Assembly: GCF_020905415.1 (NCBI RefSeq)
Contig: NZ_JAJJMP010000001.1
Location: 1,747,501 to 1,811,500 of the forward strand
Length of the DNA: 64,000 bases
Direction of reading: 5' to 3'
Origin: Myroides oncorhynchi
GTDB taxonomy: Bacteria; Bacteroidota; Bacteroidia; Flavobacteriales; Flavobacteriaceae
The notes under the pieces were generated by a model. The model was not told the DNA's origin. It saw nothing but the letters and a program-made list of their open reading frames with translations, and made no database searches. Made by a program: the position numbers and the translations under genes. The first letter of the stretch is position 1, and every line of letters starts with the position of its first letter. Of the stretch, positions 35,469 through 43,773 are shown piece after piece.

Positions 35469-36815
35469 ATGATGAAATGGGAAAAGTTACTATCACTAAA
35501 GAAGTATGGTGATACTTTTGTTAGAAATAGATTAGACGAACTAGAAACTCGTATTGGTTTTGAGGTGGACTATGATAGAATCATCTTTTCATCGCCATTT
35601 AGAAGCTTACAAGATAAAACACAAGTTATCCCTCTGTCTAAGACGAACTTTGTTCATACCAGACTTACGCATAGTTTGGAGGTATCTGTAGTAGGGCGTT
35701 CATTAGGAAGAATAGTTGGGTCAAGTCTATTAAATAAATATACTTACTTAGCAGAAGAGTATGGTTATACTGTAAACGATTTTGGAGCTATTATAGCGGC
35801 GGCATCTTTAGCACATGATATAGGTAATCCTCCTTTCGGACACTCAGGTGAGCGTGCGATAGGTGATTTTTTTAAGAGAGGTGTTGGTTCTACATATAGA
35901 GATCAGATGAAGGATAGTGAATGGGAGGACTTGATTAACTTCGAAGGTAATGCTAACGGTTTTGCTATTTTGACTAAGAGCCGACCTGGTATGGCAGGTG
36001 GATTGCGTATTTCTTATGCGACTTTAGGGGCTTTTATGAAATATCCTAAAGAAAGCTTACCAATAAAACCTACAAAGGATATCTCTGATAAGAAATATGG
36101 TTTTTTTCAAGAGGATAAAGAAGCTTTCATAGATATGGCTACTGAATTGGGTTTAATCAAAAAGTCAGATAGAAGTGAGATTGCTTATTTTAGACATCCA
36201 TTAACTTATTTAGTTGAGGCTGCAGATGATATTTGCTATACCATTACTGATTTTGAGGATGGAATTAATCTTGGTTGGATAGCGGAAGAACACGCTTTAG
36301 AATTCTTAATTAAAATTGTTCAGAATAGTATTAATCCACAGACTTATGCACAACTAGCTTCGAAAGAGGATAGAGTGAGTTATTTAAGAGCCTTAGCTAT
36401 TGGTAGTTTAATACAAGATGTAGCTAAAGTCTTTTTGGAGAATGAAGATAAAATACTCAAAGGGGAATATCCATTCGCGTTAACTGAAAAGTGTAGTTAT
36501 ATTGCACAAATGAAGGATATCCTATCTGTCAGTATTAATAAAGTTTACCAGAGTCGTGAGGTGATAGAGAAAGAGATAGTAGGGTATAAAGTGATTAATG
36601 CTTTATTAGAAGCGTTCACTACAGCAGTTAATAACGTGTATTATGGAGAGGAGAGTCAGTATGATCTATTGATTATGTCTTTATTACCAGATAAGTATAG
36701 AATAGAGAGTGATAGTGTTTATGTGCGTTTAATGACCATATGCCACTTCATCTCAATGCTTACAGATGGTAAGGCATTAGAGTTGTATAATATGATTAAA
36801 GGAAACGATAAATAG
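35469..36815 (+). CDS. dgt: Deoxyguanosinetriphosphate triphosphohydrolase-like HD protein
   Basis: HD-domain enzyme that splits dNTPs (dGTP in the best-known member) to deoxynucleoside and triphosphate. The start is ATG 35469 (an upstream TTG opens the frame, and ATG 35472 is also possible), giving about 448 residues. Metal ligands are visible in THSLEVSVVG near 70, AHDIGNPPFGHSGE near 117-130, and EAADDICYTITDFED near 245. It lies 2.4 kb after the nrd operon, which makes dNTPs, and directly after an AAA+ gene. Housekeeping dNTP balance is likely; relatives also act against phage, but nothing here proves that. Confidence 0.88.
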   Translation: MMKWEKLLSLKKYGDTFVRNRLDELETRIGFEVDYDRIIFSSPFRSLQDKTQVIPLSKTNFVHTRLTHSLEVSVVGRSLGRIVGSSLLNKYTYLAEEYGYTVNDFGAIIAAASLAHDIGNPPFGHSGERAIGDFFKRGVGSTYRDQMKDSEWEDLINFEGNANGFAILTKSRPGMAGGLRISYATLGAFMKYPKESLPIKPTKDISDKKYGFFQEDKEAFIDMATELGLIKKSDRSEIAYFRHPLTYLVEAADDICYTITDFEDGINLGWIAEEHALEFLIKIVQNSINPQTYAQLASKEDRVSYLRALAIGSLIQDVAKVFLENEDKILKGEYPFALTEKCSYIAQMKDILSVSINKVYQSREVIEKEIVGYKVINALLEAFTTAVNNVYYGEESQYDLLIMSLLPDKYRIESDSVYVRLMTICHFISMLTDGKALELYNMIKGNDK

Positions 36816-36831
36816 TTTATCTTATAAAAAT

Positions 36832-36869
36832 AAAAAGAGGTTATAGTATTATACTATAACCTCTTTTTT
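36832..36869. terminator. Bidirectional terminator after dgt
   Basis: A long perfect stem (AAAAAGAGGTTATAGTA with its reverse complement) between convergent genes, with A and T runs outside. Confidence 0.85.
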
Positions 36870-36894
36870 AGCTTAAAATATCTGTGAAATTAAA

Positions 36895-38232
36895 TTACTC
36901 TCTTGTAGTCTGCATCCATAAGTGTGCATATTTCATCATTCCTGTTGCTGGAACAAAAACGTTGTTAGATTCAGGAGCTTTGATAGCGATAGCTTCTTCT
37001 TTAGTTTTACCAATTACATCACCTTTTGAACCTGATATTGAATTAGATCCATCTTTTGTTGCTATTGCAAAAGTTGCTTTAGAACCATCATTAGCAATGT
37101 CTTTTACATATACAGTTAAGAATTGCCCTGTTCTACCAGAGTAGTATCCCTCAGCTTTTTTTATTTCATATATGATTTGACCATCTGCTTCTTTACTATA
37201 TACTTTTTTAAGAGTTAGTTTTGCACCTTCTGTCATGGGGTCTCCTTCTTTTCCAAAGTTACCAAGCATTAAGAAGGCATCATTACCTTGACCTATTACG
37301 AATTTATAGAATCCTAATCCGTTATTTACTGCTTCAGTTGTATATGTACCATCTAGGACACCGAATATTGCCTCTGTATCTTTTTGGTATCTGTTATATG
37401 AAGCTTCTTTCTCTCCTTTATTATCTTTTAATGGAGTACTTGATGCGAATTCTCCTTCAGCTTTTGCTTTTTCTTCTGCTAAGTAAGTTGTACGAGCTAT
37501 TTCAACAAGTTTACCATTAATATTTTTAAGTTGTATAACATAGAATCTACCTTTTACTGATTCATCTTTACCCTCCAGCAGGATCTTATTAGTATTCTTA
37601 TTATGAGCTATTACAGTCATGTCATATGCTGAGAATCCACTATTAAAGTTTACTACTTCATCAGAGAAGGTATAAGTGTATTTATGACCTTGATCTTCAA
37701 ATGTGTATAAGCCATTAATAGGTAGTTTAGTTGGTTCTACTATAGCTCCTTTTTTCATAGGTAACCAACCAAATTGACCTTTATCATGCTCAACTATAAT
37801 ATCTTTAGCTGGATAAGCAGCTTTGATTGCCTCTATTTCTGTTTTAGCAGTTAAGTCCATATTGAACATGAACTCACTTTTGTCATCTTTTATTTCTCTA
37901 AAGAAGAAAGCTTTGTACTCACTTGTCTCTTTATTTTTTGCTACGGTTTTTAGTACACCTGCCTCATTTTTATATGTAGTAATTACATCATATACAGCAT
38001 CATCTTGACCACTTCCTGCCATACCTGACATTTTCATAGTGATTATTTGTTTTTCAAAATGAAACGGAATAGGATTACCAGCATGATTAAATGAATATTC
38101 ACCTAGTATTGGTGATTCTTTACCTACCTCTACCTGATCTTTAATCTCAGGTCTAATAGGTGTATTATCATCACTAGAACAACTCGTCATTAAAAATGCT
38201 GTAATAGCAAAAAGTAAAAGTAATTTTTTCAT
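36895..38232 (-). CDS. Unknown lipoprotein with three repeated beta-rich domains
   Basis: A 445-residue lipoprotein: signal peptide with FLMTSC (lipid Cys at 18), then CSSDDNT, whose acidic residues after the Cys are consistent with surface export in Bacteroidota. I do not recognise a named family. Three similar blocks of about 120 residues begin ILGEYSFNHAG, LPINGLYTFEDQG and VLDGTYTTEAVN. Each has a G-x-Y-x-F/T start followed by alternating strands, like lipocalin-type or META-like beta domains. The gene has its own promoter and stands alone. Confidence 0.75.
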   Translation of the reverse strand: MKKLLLLFAITAFLMTSCSSDDNTPIRPEIKDQVEVGKESPILGEYSFNHAGNPIPFHFEKQIITMKMSGMAGSGQDDAVYDVITTYKNEAGVLKTVAKNKETSEYKAFFFREIKDDKSEFMFNMDLTAKTEIEAIKAAYPAKDIIVEHDKGQFGWLPMKKGAIVEPTKLPINGLYTFEDQGHKYTYTFSDEVVNFNSGFSAYDMTVIAHNKNTNKILLEGKDESVKGRFYVIQLKNINGKLVEIARTTYLAEEKAKAEGEFASSTPLKDNKGEKEASYNRYQKDTEAIFGVLDGTYTTEAVNNGLGFYKFVIGQGNDAFLMLGNFGKEGDPMTEGAKLTLKKVYSKEADGQIIYEIKKAEGYYSGRTGQFLTVYVKDIANDGSKATFAIATKDGSNSISGSKGDVIGKTKEEAIAIKAPESNNVFVPATGMMKYAHLWMQTTRE

Positions 38233-38267
38233 GTTTTTAAATAGTTATATCGTTTAATTATTTAGAA

Positions 38268-38296
38268 CAAATGTAAATAAAATATCTAATTCTACA
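38268..38296 (-). promoter_or_regulatory. Promoter of the three-domain lipoprotein gene
   Basis: On the minus strand TTG (38294-38296) and TACATTTG (38268-38275) are spaced by 18 bp, a full match to the flavobacterial promoter. The rest of 38297-38518 is AT-rich with no feature seen. Confidence 0.6.
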
Positions 38297-38517
38297 ATAA
38301 TTATTTATAATATATCTAAATAATAATCTTAACTACCTGTTTGTTTGGTGTTTGTGTGTTTTGTTTGGATTGTGTTTTTTTTAATTTATTCTTAATTAAG
38401 ACTTTTTATAATTGAATAGTAATTGATTTTAAGGATGTAATACATGCTTATAGTTATTAAACTGATATGTTTGTAAAAAGTAGAGAATAAAATTTTGTAG
38501 GGAGACGACGTATATAT

Positions 38518-38555
38518 ACAAAAAAAAGACGCTATATATAATATAGCGTCTTTTC
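38518..38555 (-). terminator. Intrinsic terminator of rplU-rpmA
   Basis: AAAGACGCTATAT/ATATAGCGTCTTT stem with a T run on the minus strand, about 45 bp after the rpmA stop. Confidence 0.85.
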
Positions 38556-38602
38556 TTATGTTTTCTATTTGTTTGTATTAATACGAACAAATATGATGAT
38601 TC

Positions 38603-38863
38603 TTAAGCTTCAAAAGGAATAATAGAAACAAAAGATTTGTTATCTCTTTTCTTTTGGAATTTAACTACACCAGCAACTTTTGCATGTAAAGTATGATCTT
38701 TTCCCATGTAAACGTTTTCACCAGCATTGTGCTTAGAACCTCTTTGTCTAACGATGATATTCCCAGCGATAGCTGCTTGACCACCATAAATCTTAACGCC
38801 TAAACGTTTTGATTCTGATTCTCTACCATTCTTAGAACTACCTACACCTTTTTTATGTGCCAT
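38603..38863 (-). CDS. rpmA: 50S ribosomal protein L27 (bL27)
   Basis: An 86-residue large-subunit protein near the peptidyl-transferase centre. The start [16 protein letters not shown] and the GNIIVRQRG block are diagnostic. It begins directly with MAHKKG, so no cleavable N-terminal extension of the Firmicutes type is present. It follows rplU by 24 bp, the standard order. Confidence 0.97.
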   Translation of the reverse strand: MAHKKGVGSSKNGRESESKRLGVKIYGGQAAIAGNIIVRQRGSKHNAGENVYMGKDHTLHAKVAGVVKFQKKRDNKSFVSIIPFEA

Positions 38864-38887
38864 GACGTCTTAAATTTAGTCTGTTAA

Positions 38888-39250
38888 TTACTCAGCTGCT
38901 TCCGCTGCCTCTTTTTTAGTTGCTTTTTTCTTAGCTCCTCCTACATTGATACCTTCGATAACAATTTGAGTTAAAGCTTGTCTGTGTCCGTTTTTCTTTT
39001 TGTAACCTTTTCTTCTTTTCTTTTTGAAGACAATTACTTTATCACCTTGTAGGTGTTGTAAAACTTTAGCTTCCACAGAAGCACCTTCTATAGCTGGGGC
39101 GCCAAGAGTGATGTTGTTGTTGTCATCAACTAAAAGAACTTTGTCAAAAGTAACTTTTGTTCCTTCTTCTGATGCCAAACGGTGTACATACACTTTTTGA
39201 TCTTTGCTAACTTTGAATTGTTGCCCTGCTATCTCTACGATTGCGTACAT
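38888..39250 (-). CDS. rplU: 50S ribosomal protein L21 (bL21)
   Basis: A 120-residue 23S rRNA-binding protein. MYAIVEIAGQQFKV at the start and KKRRKGYKKKNGHRQ with ALTQIVIEGI near 80-105 are diagnostic. A lysine- and alanine-rich tail (ATKKEAAEAAE) extends past the usual length, as is common in Flavobacteriia. First gene of rplU-rpmA, with a full promoter match upstream. Confidence 0.97.
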   Translation of the reverse strand: MYAIVEIAGQQFKVSKDQKVYVHRLASEEGTKVTFDKVLLVDDNNNITLGAPAIEGASVEAKVLQHLQGDKVIVFKKKRRKGYKKKNGHRQALTQIVIEGINVGGAKKKATKKEAAEAAE

Positions 39251-39280
39251 AACAAAAAATTAAAATGTTTATTAAGGGTG

Positions 39281-39309
39281 CAAATATACATTTATTTTCT
39301 CATTTACAA
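39281..39309 (-). promoter_or_regulatory. Promoter of rplU-rpmA
   Basis: On the minus strand TTTTG (39307-39311) and TATATTTG (39281-39288) are spaced by 18 bp, a textbook flavobacterial promoter, 31 bp before the rplU ATG. Confidence 0.7.
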
Positions 39310-39581
39310 AAGTTTTATATCTTCCATTTAGAATATTTTTTATTTCTATTTTGGTGTAAATGAGTTAGTTCTGATATATTGTTATTCTATAAAGTTCGCT
39401 TAGGTAGGAGCAGGAATGATTAATAGTGGTTGATATCCTTTTTAGGTAGGTATGACTAGTGGTATAAGTTTTATTTATCGATGACGTAGTTTGTCATTTT
39501 TGTGAGGGACTTGATTATTTATTTAATAAAATTTGAAAATATTTTAGAAATACTGTAACATAATCTAAAATGTAGCTACTT

Positions 39582-39599
39582 ATTAGGTTATAACCTAAT
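39582..39599. promoter_or_regulatory. Perfect 18-bp palindrome upstream of the M16 protease pair
   Basis: ATTAGGTTA followed directly by TAACCTAAT, with no mismatch and no spacer, ending 16 bp before the ATG at 39616. It has no T run and is too compact for a terminator, so an operator is more likely. The rest of 39310-39581 shows no clear feature. Confidence 0.55.
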
Positions 39600-39615
39600 T
39601 TCAAATTATTGTAGA

Positions 39616-40935
39616 ATGAAAAAATCTTTATTGGTTCTAGGCTCATTATTCTTCGGAGTATCTGCCTTAGCTCAAAAAGTGGAATTCGACCAGTACACTT
39701 TAGATAACGGATTACACGTTATTTTGCACCAAGACAAATCTGCTCCAGTTGTTGTTACATCTGTAATGTATCATGTGGGAGCTAAAGACGAGAATCCTGA
39801 TAGAACTGGATTTGCTCACTTTTTTGAACATTTATTATTCGAAGGGACTAAGAATATTGAGCGTGGGGAATGGTTTAAGATAGTTACCTCTAATGGTGGT
39901 AAGAATAATGCCAATACTTCTGATGATCGTACTTATTATTATGAAGTGTTTCCTTCTAATAATTTAGAGCTGGGACTTTGGATGGAATCTGAGCGATTAA
40001 TGCATCCTATTATAAACCAAATAGGAGTGACTACTCAAAATGAGGTTGTAAAAGAGGAAAAGAGATTGCGTGTTGATAATCAACCTTATGGGCAATTAAT
40101 TACAGAGGTAAAGAAAAACTTGTTTACGAACCACCCTTATCGTTGGGCTCCTATTGGATCTATGGATCACTTAGATGCTGCTACATTAGATGAATTTTTA
40201 GCTTTTAACAAGAAGTTCTACATCCCTAATAATGCTGTATTAGTAGTAGCGGGTGATTTCGAGAAGGACCAAGCTAAGAATTGGATCAAACAGTATTTCG
40301 GACCTATTGCTAAAGGTACACCTGTGGTAAAAAATAAATTTGAAGAAGCTCCTATTACTAAAGAATTAAAAGCAGAATTCCAAGATCCTAATATCCAACT
40401 TCCGATGGTAGTAGAAGCATATCGTACGCCTTCTATGAAGTCTCGTGAAGCTCGTGTTTTAGATATGATTTCGTCTATTTTATCTAGCGGTAAAAGTTCT
40501 AGATTGTATAAAAAAGTAGTAGACCAGAAGAAAATGGCGTTAGAAATGGCATCATTTAGCTTTAGTCAAGAGGATTATGGAATGTATTTTATTTACGGTA
40601 TCCCGATGCAAGGAGTTGCTTCTGAGGCTTTAGTAAATGAGATTGATGATGAGATATTAAAATTACAAACTGAATTGATTTCAGAAAGAGATTTCCAAAA
40701 ACTTCAGAATATTTTTGAAAAACAATATGTGGATTCAAATTCGAATGTGGAAGGTTTAGCTGAGAATTTAGCTTCTTACTATTTGTTATACGGAGATGTA
40801 AACTTGATCAATAGCAATATTGATATCTACAGAAGCATCACAAGAGAAGAGATACGCGATGTAGCGAAGAAGTACCTTAATAAAAATCAAAGATTAGTAC
40901 TGGATTATGTTCCTGTAAAGAAAGCGAACAACTAA
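39616..40935 (+). CDS. M16-family zinc peptidase, catalytic subunit
   Basis: A 439-residue secreted metallopeptidase of the insulinase/pitrilysin family. The signal peptide runs to about residue 19 (ALAQ). The inverted zinc motif HFFEHLLFEG (HxxEH) is near residue 76-80, with the third ligand Glu in the NEVVKEEKR block near 150. It is half-size like mitochondrial MPP-beta, and its partner, encoded 18 bp downstream, lacks the zinc motif. The two probably form a periplasmic heterodimer. Substrates are unknown. Confidence 0.9.
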   Translation: MKKSLLVLGSLFFGVSALAQKVEFDQYTLDNGLHVILHQDKSAPVVVTSVMYHVGAKDENPDRTGFAHFFEHLLFEGTKNIERGEWFKIVTSNGGKNNANTSDDRTYYYEVFPSNNLELGLWMESERLMHPIINQIGVTTQNEVVKEEKRLRVDNQPYGQLITEVKKNLFTNHPYRWAPIGSMDHLDAATLDEFLAFNKKFYIPNNAVLVVAGDFEKDQAKNWIKQYFGPIAKGTPVVKNKFEEAPITKELKAEFQDPNIQLPMVVEAYRTPSMKSREARVLDMISSILSSGKSSRLYKKVVDQKKMALEMASFSFSQEDYGMYFIYGIPMQGVASEALVNEIDDEILKLQTELISERDFQKLQNIFEKQYVDSNSNVEGLAENLASYYLLYGDVNLINSNIDIYRSITREEIRDVAKKYLNKNQRLVLDYVPVKKANN

Positions 40936-40953
40936 TTTAAATTGTAGACAAAA

Positions 40954-43008
40954 ATGAAGAAAATATATATTTATGCTGCAAGTGTAGTTTTTGCTTTAGC
41001 AGCATTAGAAATGCAAGCACAAGATAGAAAACAACCTATTGCTGGCCCTGCTCCTGCTGTGCATGTTGGTCAGCCAACTACTTTTACATTGAAAAATGGA
41101 ATGAAAGTTATGGTTGTACAAAACACTAAATTACCTCGTGTATCATATACATTGACTATAGATAATCCATTAGTTTATGATGGAGATAAAGCAGGGGTAT
41201 CATCTATTTTATCTGAAATGTTAGGTAACGAAACTAAGAAGATGAATAAAGATAAGTTTCAAGAGGAAATAGATTTCTTAGGGGCACGTATTAACTTTCA
41301 TTCTGGAGGTGCATCTGCTAATGGGTTATCAAAACACAATGAAACTATTTTAAATCTTCTTGCCGATGGTGCATTAAATTCAGTGCTTACACAGGAAGAA
41401 TTTGACAAAGCTAAGGCTAAAGCTATCGAGGGAGTGAAGTCTGGTGAGAACAGTGTTACGAATATTGCTAGAAGAGTTGAGAGTGCAGTGCTGTATGGAA
41501 AGAAAACTCCTGTTGGAGAATTCGAAACTGAGAAGACATTAAGTAATGTGACTTTTGCTGATGTACAAGAGTATTATAAGAAATATTATTCACCAGAGAA
41601 AGCTTATTTAGTAATAGTAGGTGATATTGATTATAAGAAAACGGAGAAAGCTGTTCGCGGTCTGTTTGATGGATGGAGTAAGACAAATACACAGTATAAA
41701 GATGTTGCTTATAAAGGCAATGTTAATGCTACAGAGATTAATTTCGTTGATATGTCTAATGCCGTACAGTCAGAAATAGCATTAGTAAATGAGGTTGATT
41801 TAAAGATGAGTGATAAAGATTACTTTGCTGCTATTTTGGCTAACCAAATCCTAGGTGGCGGAGGAGAAGGACGTCTTTTCTTAAACTTGCGTGAAGCACA
41901 TGGATGGACGTATGGCGCTTACTCTTCGGTGGGTACAACACGTAATTATCCTGGTAAATTTAGAGCTGGAGCTTCTGTTCGTAACGTAGTTACGGATAGT
42001 GCAGTTACTGAATTTATAAAAGAGATAGACCTTATTCGTACAACTCCTGTGAAAGCGGATGAGCTTAAATTGGCTAAAGCTAAATATGTTGGTAATTTTG
42101 TGATGGAAATCCAAAAACCTTCTACCGTAGCTATGTATGCATTATATAAGGAGTTATATAAATTACCTGCTGATTTCTACGAAAATTATATTAAAAATAT
42201 TAATGCTGTTACTGTAGAAGATGTACAGAAAGCAGCACAAAAGTATTTCTTAAAAGATAATATGCGTATTGTTATCGTCGGTAAAGGAAGTGATGTGTTA
42301 CCTGGATTAGAACGTCTAGGATATGATATAAAGTATTTCTCTAAAGAAGCAGAGGAAGTCGCAAAACCTACATCAGGTCAAGATCTAGCAGCTAAAGGAC
42401 TTACTGTATCTTCTATTGCAGACAAGTATATTAATGCTATTGGTGGAGAGAAGAAGTTAGCAGAAGTAAAGTCTATCATGATAAGCAGCGTGGCGGAAGT
42501 ACAGGGGATGCAATTAGAGTCTATCACTAAGGTAAAAGAGGGATATTTACTATCAGAACAAAAAATGATGGGAAATACAATGTCTAAACAAGTGGTGACT
42601 CCTAAAGAAGCATTCGTAATGGCTCAAGGACAAAAAATAGAGATGAAAGGTGAGGAGTTAAAAGCATTACAAGCTGAAGCTACTCCGTTCTCAGAATTAA
42701 AACTTAAGCAAGATAAAGGTGCTGTAGTAACAGGAGTAGAAACTGTAAATGGTAAGCAAGCTGTAGGTATTAAAGTAGGTAAGACAGTGTCTTATTATGA
42801 CGTAGAGTCTGGACTTAAAGTATCTAGTGTAACTTCTCAAGAACAAGGCGGACAAGTAATGAGTATTACCACTACTTACGAGGATTATAAAGAAGTAAAA
42901 GGGGTTAAAGTTCCTTATAAGCAAGTGATGAATGTAGGTATAGAAATAATAAATGTAGTGAAAGAGGTTAAAATCAACGAAGGAGTAGCTGAAGCGGATT
43001 TTAAATAA
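40954..43008 (+). CDS. M16-family non-catalytic partner with a C-terminal extra domain
   Basis: A 684-residue secreted protein with a signal peptide to about residue 22 (EMQAQ). Residues 40-450 are M16-like (FTLKNGMKVMVVQNTKLP, and the substrate-binding arm RLFLNLREAHGWTYGAYS near 305-322). At the place of HxxEH it reads SSILSEMLGNE, so zinc binding is lost, as in MPP-alpha. Residues about 480-684 form an added domain starting VSSIADKYINAIGG, which resembles a LolA-like/outer-membrane lipoprotein-sorting fold. Co-transcribed with the catalytic subunit. Confidence 0.88.
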   Translation: MKKIYIYAASVVFALAALEMQAQDRKQPIAGPAPAVHVGQPTTFTLKNGMKVMVVQNTKLPRVSYTLTIDNPLVYDGDKAGVSSILSEMLGNETKKMNKDKFQEEIDFLGARINFHSGGASANGLSKHNETILNLLADGALNSVLTQEEFDKAKAKAIEGVKSGENSVTNIARRVESAVLYGKKTPVGEFETEKTLSNVTFADVQEYYKKYYSPEKAYLVIVGDIDYKKTEKAVRGLFDGWSKTNTQYKDVAYKGNVNATEINFVDMSNAVQSEIALVNEVDLKMSDKDYFAAILANQILGGGGEGRLFLNLREAHGWTYGAYSSVGTTRNYPGKFRAGASVRNVVTDSAVTEFIKEIDLIRTTPVKADELKLAKAKYVGNFVMEIQKPSTVAMYALYKELYKLPADFYENYIKNINAVTVEDVQKAAQKYFLKDNMRIVIVGKGSDVLPGLERLGYDIKYFSKEAEEVAKPTSGQDLAAKGLTVSSIADKYINAIGGEKKLAEVKSIMISSVAEVQGMQLESITKVKEGYLLSEQKMMGNTMSKQVVTPKEAFVMAQGQKIEMKGEELKALQAEATPFSELKLKQDKGAVVTGVETVNGKQAVGIKVGKTVSYYDVESGLKVSSVTSQEQGGQVMSITTTYEDYKEVKGVKVPYKQVMNVGIEIINVVKEVKINEGVAEADFK

Positions 43009-43032
43009 TTGATTATCTAAATAATAGAATTG

Positions 43033-43064
43033 AAAAAGCAACTGAACATTCAGTTGCTTTTTTT
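43033..43064 (+). terminator. Intrinsic terminator of the M16 operon
   Basis: AAAAAGCAACTGA/TCAGTTGCTTTTT, 13-bp stem, 4-base loop and a T run that runs into the next promoter box. Confidence 0.85.
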
Positions 43065-43071
43065 ATTTTTG
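43064..43071 (+). promoter_or_regulatory. -7 promoter box fused to the preceding terminator
   Basis: TATTTTTG fits TAnnTTTG exactly, starts at the end of the terminator T run and lies 32 bp before the ATG at 43104. Confidence 0.5.
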
Positions 43072-43103
43072 CAGTGAAAGATTACTTATTAAAAAATAAA
43101 GAG

Positions 43104-43481
43104 ATGAATATACTTAGATCATTTGTAGTAGTAATGTTAGGGACAGTGCTATTTGCATCGTGTAAAAATGAAAATAAAGCAGAGGTAGAAGTGAAAGAGG
43201 TAACTACTCAGACTAGTACAAATGAAATGGCTGGTACTGTGGAGAAAACTACTTTTCAGATAGAAGGAATGACATGTGCTATCGGATGTGCTAAGTTAAT
43301 CGAAGGAAAATTAGCTGGTCTAGATGGAGTGAAGAGTGCTCATGTAGACTTTGACACGAAGACGGCTGTAGTAGAGTTTGATGATGCTAAACAGGATGTA
43401 ACTTCTTTAGTAAAGACAGTAGAAAAGATTGCTAATGGTATTTATCAAGTAGATAAAGCGAATATTAGTAGTGTAAAATAG
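43104..43481 (+). CDS. Lipoprotein with a heavy-metal-associated (HMA) domain
   Basis: From ATG 43104 (the longer frame uses GTG) the product has 125 residues: lipoprotein signal with LFASC (Cys20), an acidic/Thr-rich linker, and an HMA ferredoxin-like fold (about 48-118). The metal loop reads GMTCAIGCAKLIE. Cysteines are spaced CxxxC rather than the canonical CxxC, a variant I recall in Bacteroidota. It probably binds a soft metal such as copper in the periplasm or on the surface, but no copper ATPase or oxidase gene is near. Confidence 0.8.
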   Translation: MNILRSFVVVMLGTVLFASCKNENKAEVEVKEVTTQTSTNEMAGTVEKTTFQIEGMTCAIGCAKLIEGKLAGLDGVKSAHVDFDTKTAVVEFDDAKQDVTSLVKTVEKIANGIYQVDKANISSVK

Positions 43482-43557
43482 GTAGGTAGAGAGAATTTTT
43501 TCCTTTTTTATTTCTGATAATAACGGAGAAAAAAGTTGAAATAAAAGCAAATAATGT

Positions 43558-43594
43558 ACGAGATAGATCTTCTATGATTTATCTCGTTTTTTTT
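43558..43594 (+). terminator. Intrinsic terminator of the HMA lipoprotein gene
   Basis: ACGAGATAGATC/GATTTATCTCGT stem (one G-T pair) followed by eight T. Confidence 0.8.
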
Positions 43595-43610
43595 GTGACT
43601 TTTCATCCGC

Positions 43611-43690
43611 GTGAGTCCATAGTGAGTCCATTAAAACAGCCTTTTTAATGGAGTCACTATGGATTTACTATACTGTCACTATGGATTCAA
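43611..43690. repeat. 11-bp-phased inverted repeat element, copy B
   Basis: Units GTGAGTCCATA (43611) and GTGAGTCCATT (43622), a 14-base A/T-rich spacer, then inverted units AATGGAGTCAC (43647), TATGGATTTAC (43658), TATACTGTCAC (43669) and TATGGATTCAA (43680), exactly 11 bp apart within each arm. The arms 43619-43636 and 43643-43660 pair at 17 of 18 positions. The design matches the element at 21109, though the units share only GTG....CATA. Confidence 0.7.
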
Positions 43691-43704
43691 CTGAAAGAAG
43701 ATAC

Positions 43705-43741
43705 GAAAAAATGGAATTAACTATTATAGCTAATTCCATTT
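43705..43741 (-). terminator. Intrinsic terminator of mutY-ssb-gldD
   Basis: AAATGGAATTA/TAATTCCATTT stem, loop of 11 bases, with a T run on the minus strand; 33 bp after the gldD stop. Confidence 0.7.
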
Positions 43742-43773
43742 AAATATAAAAAAATCGAGATGTTCTTGGTTTT

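Noticed and set aside
34738..36815. Calling the AAA+/dgt pair a proven phage-defence system
   Set aside because: dgt-like genes are also ordinary housekeeping genes, no other defence gene or mobile element is near, and the pairing alone is not proof.
37221..37520. Open plus-strand frame of 99 codons inside the lipoprotein gene at 36895-38232
   Set aside because: It is antisense to a well-supported gene, is an implausible Leu-rich product, and has no promoter; the same holds for the other antisense frames within the receptor, pump and A2M genes.
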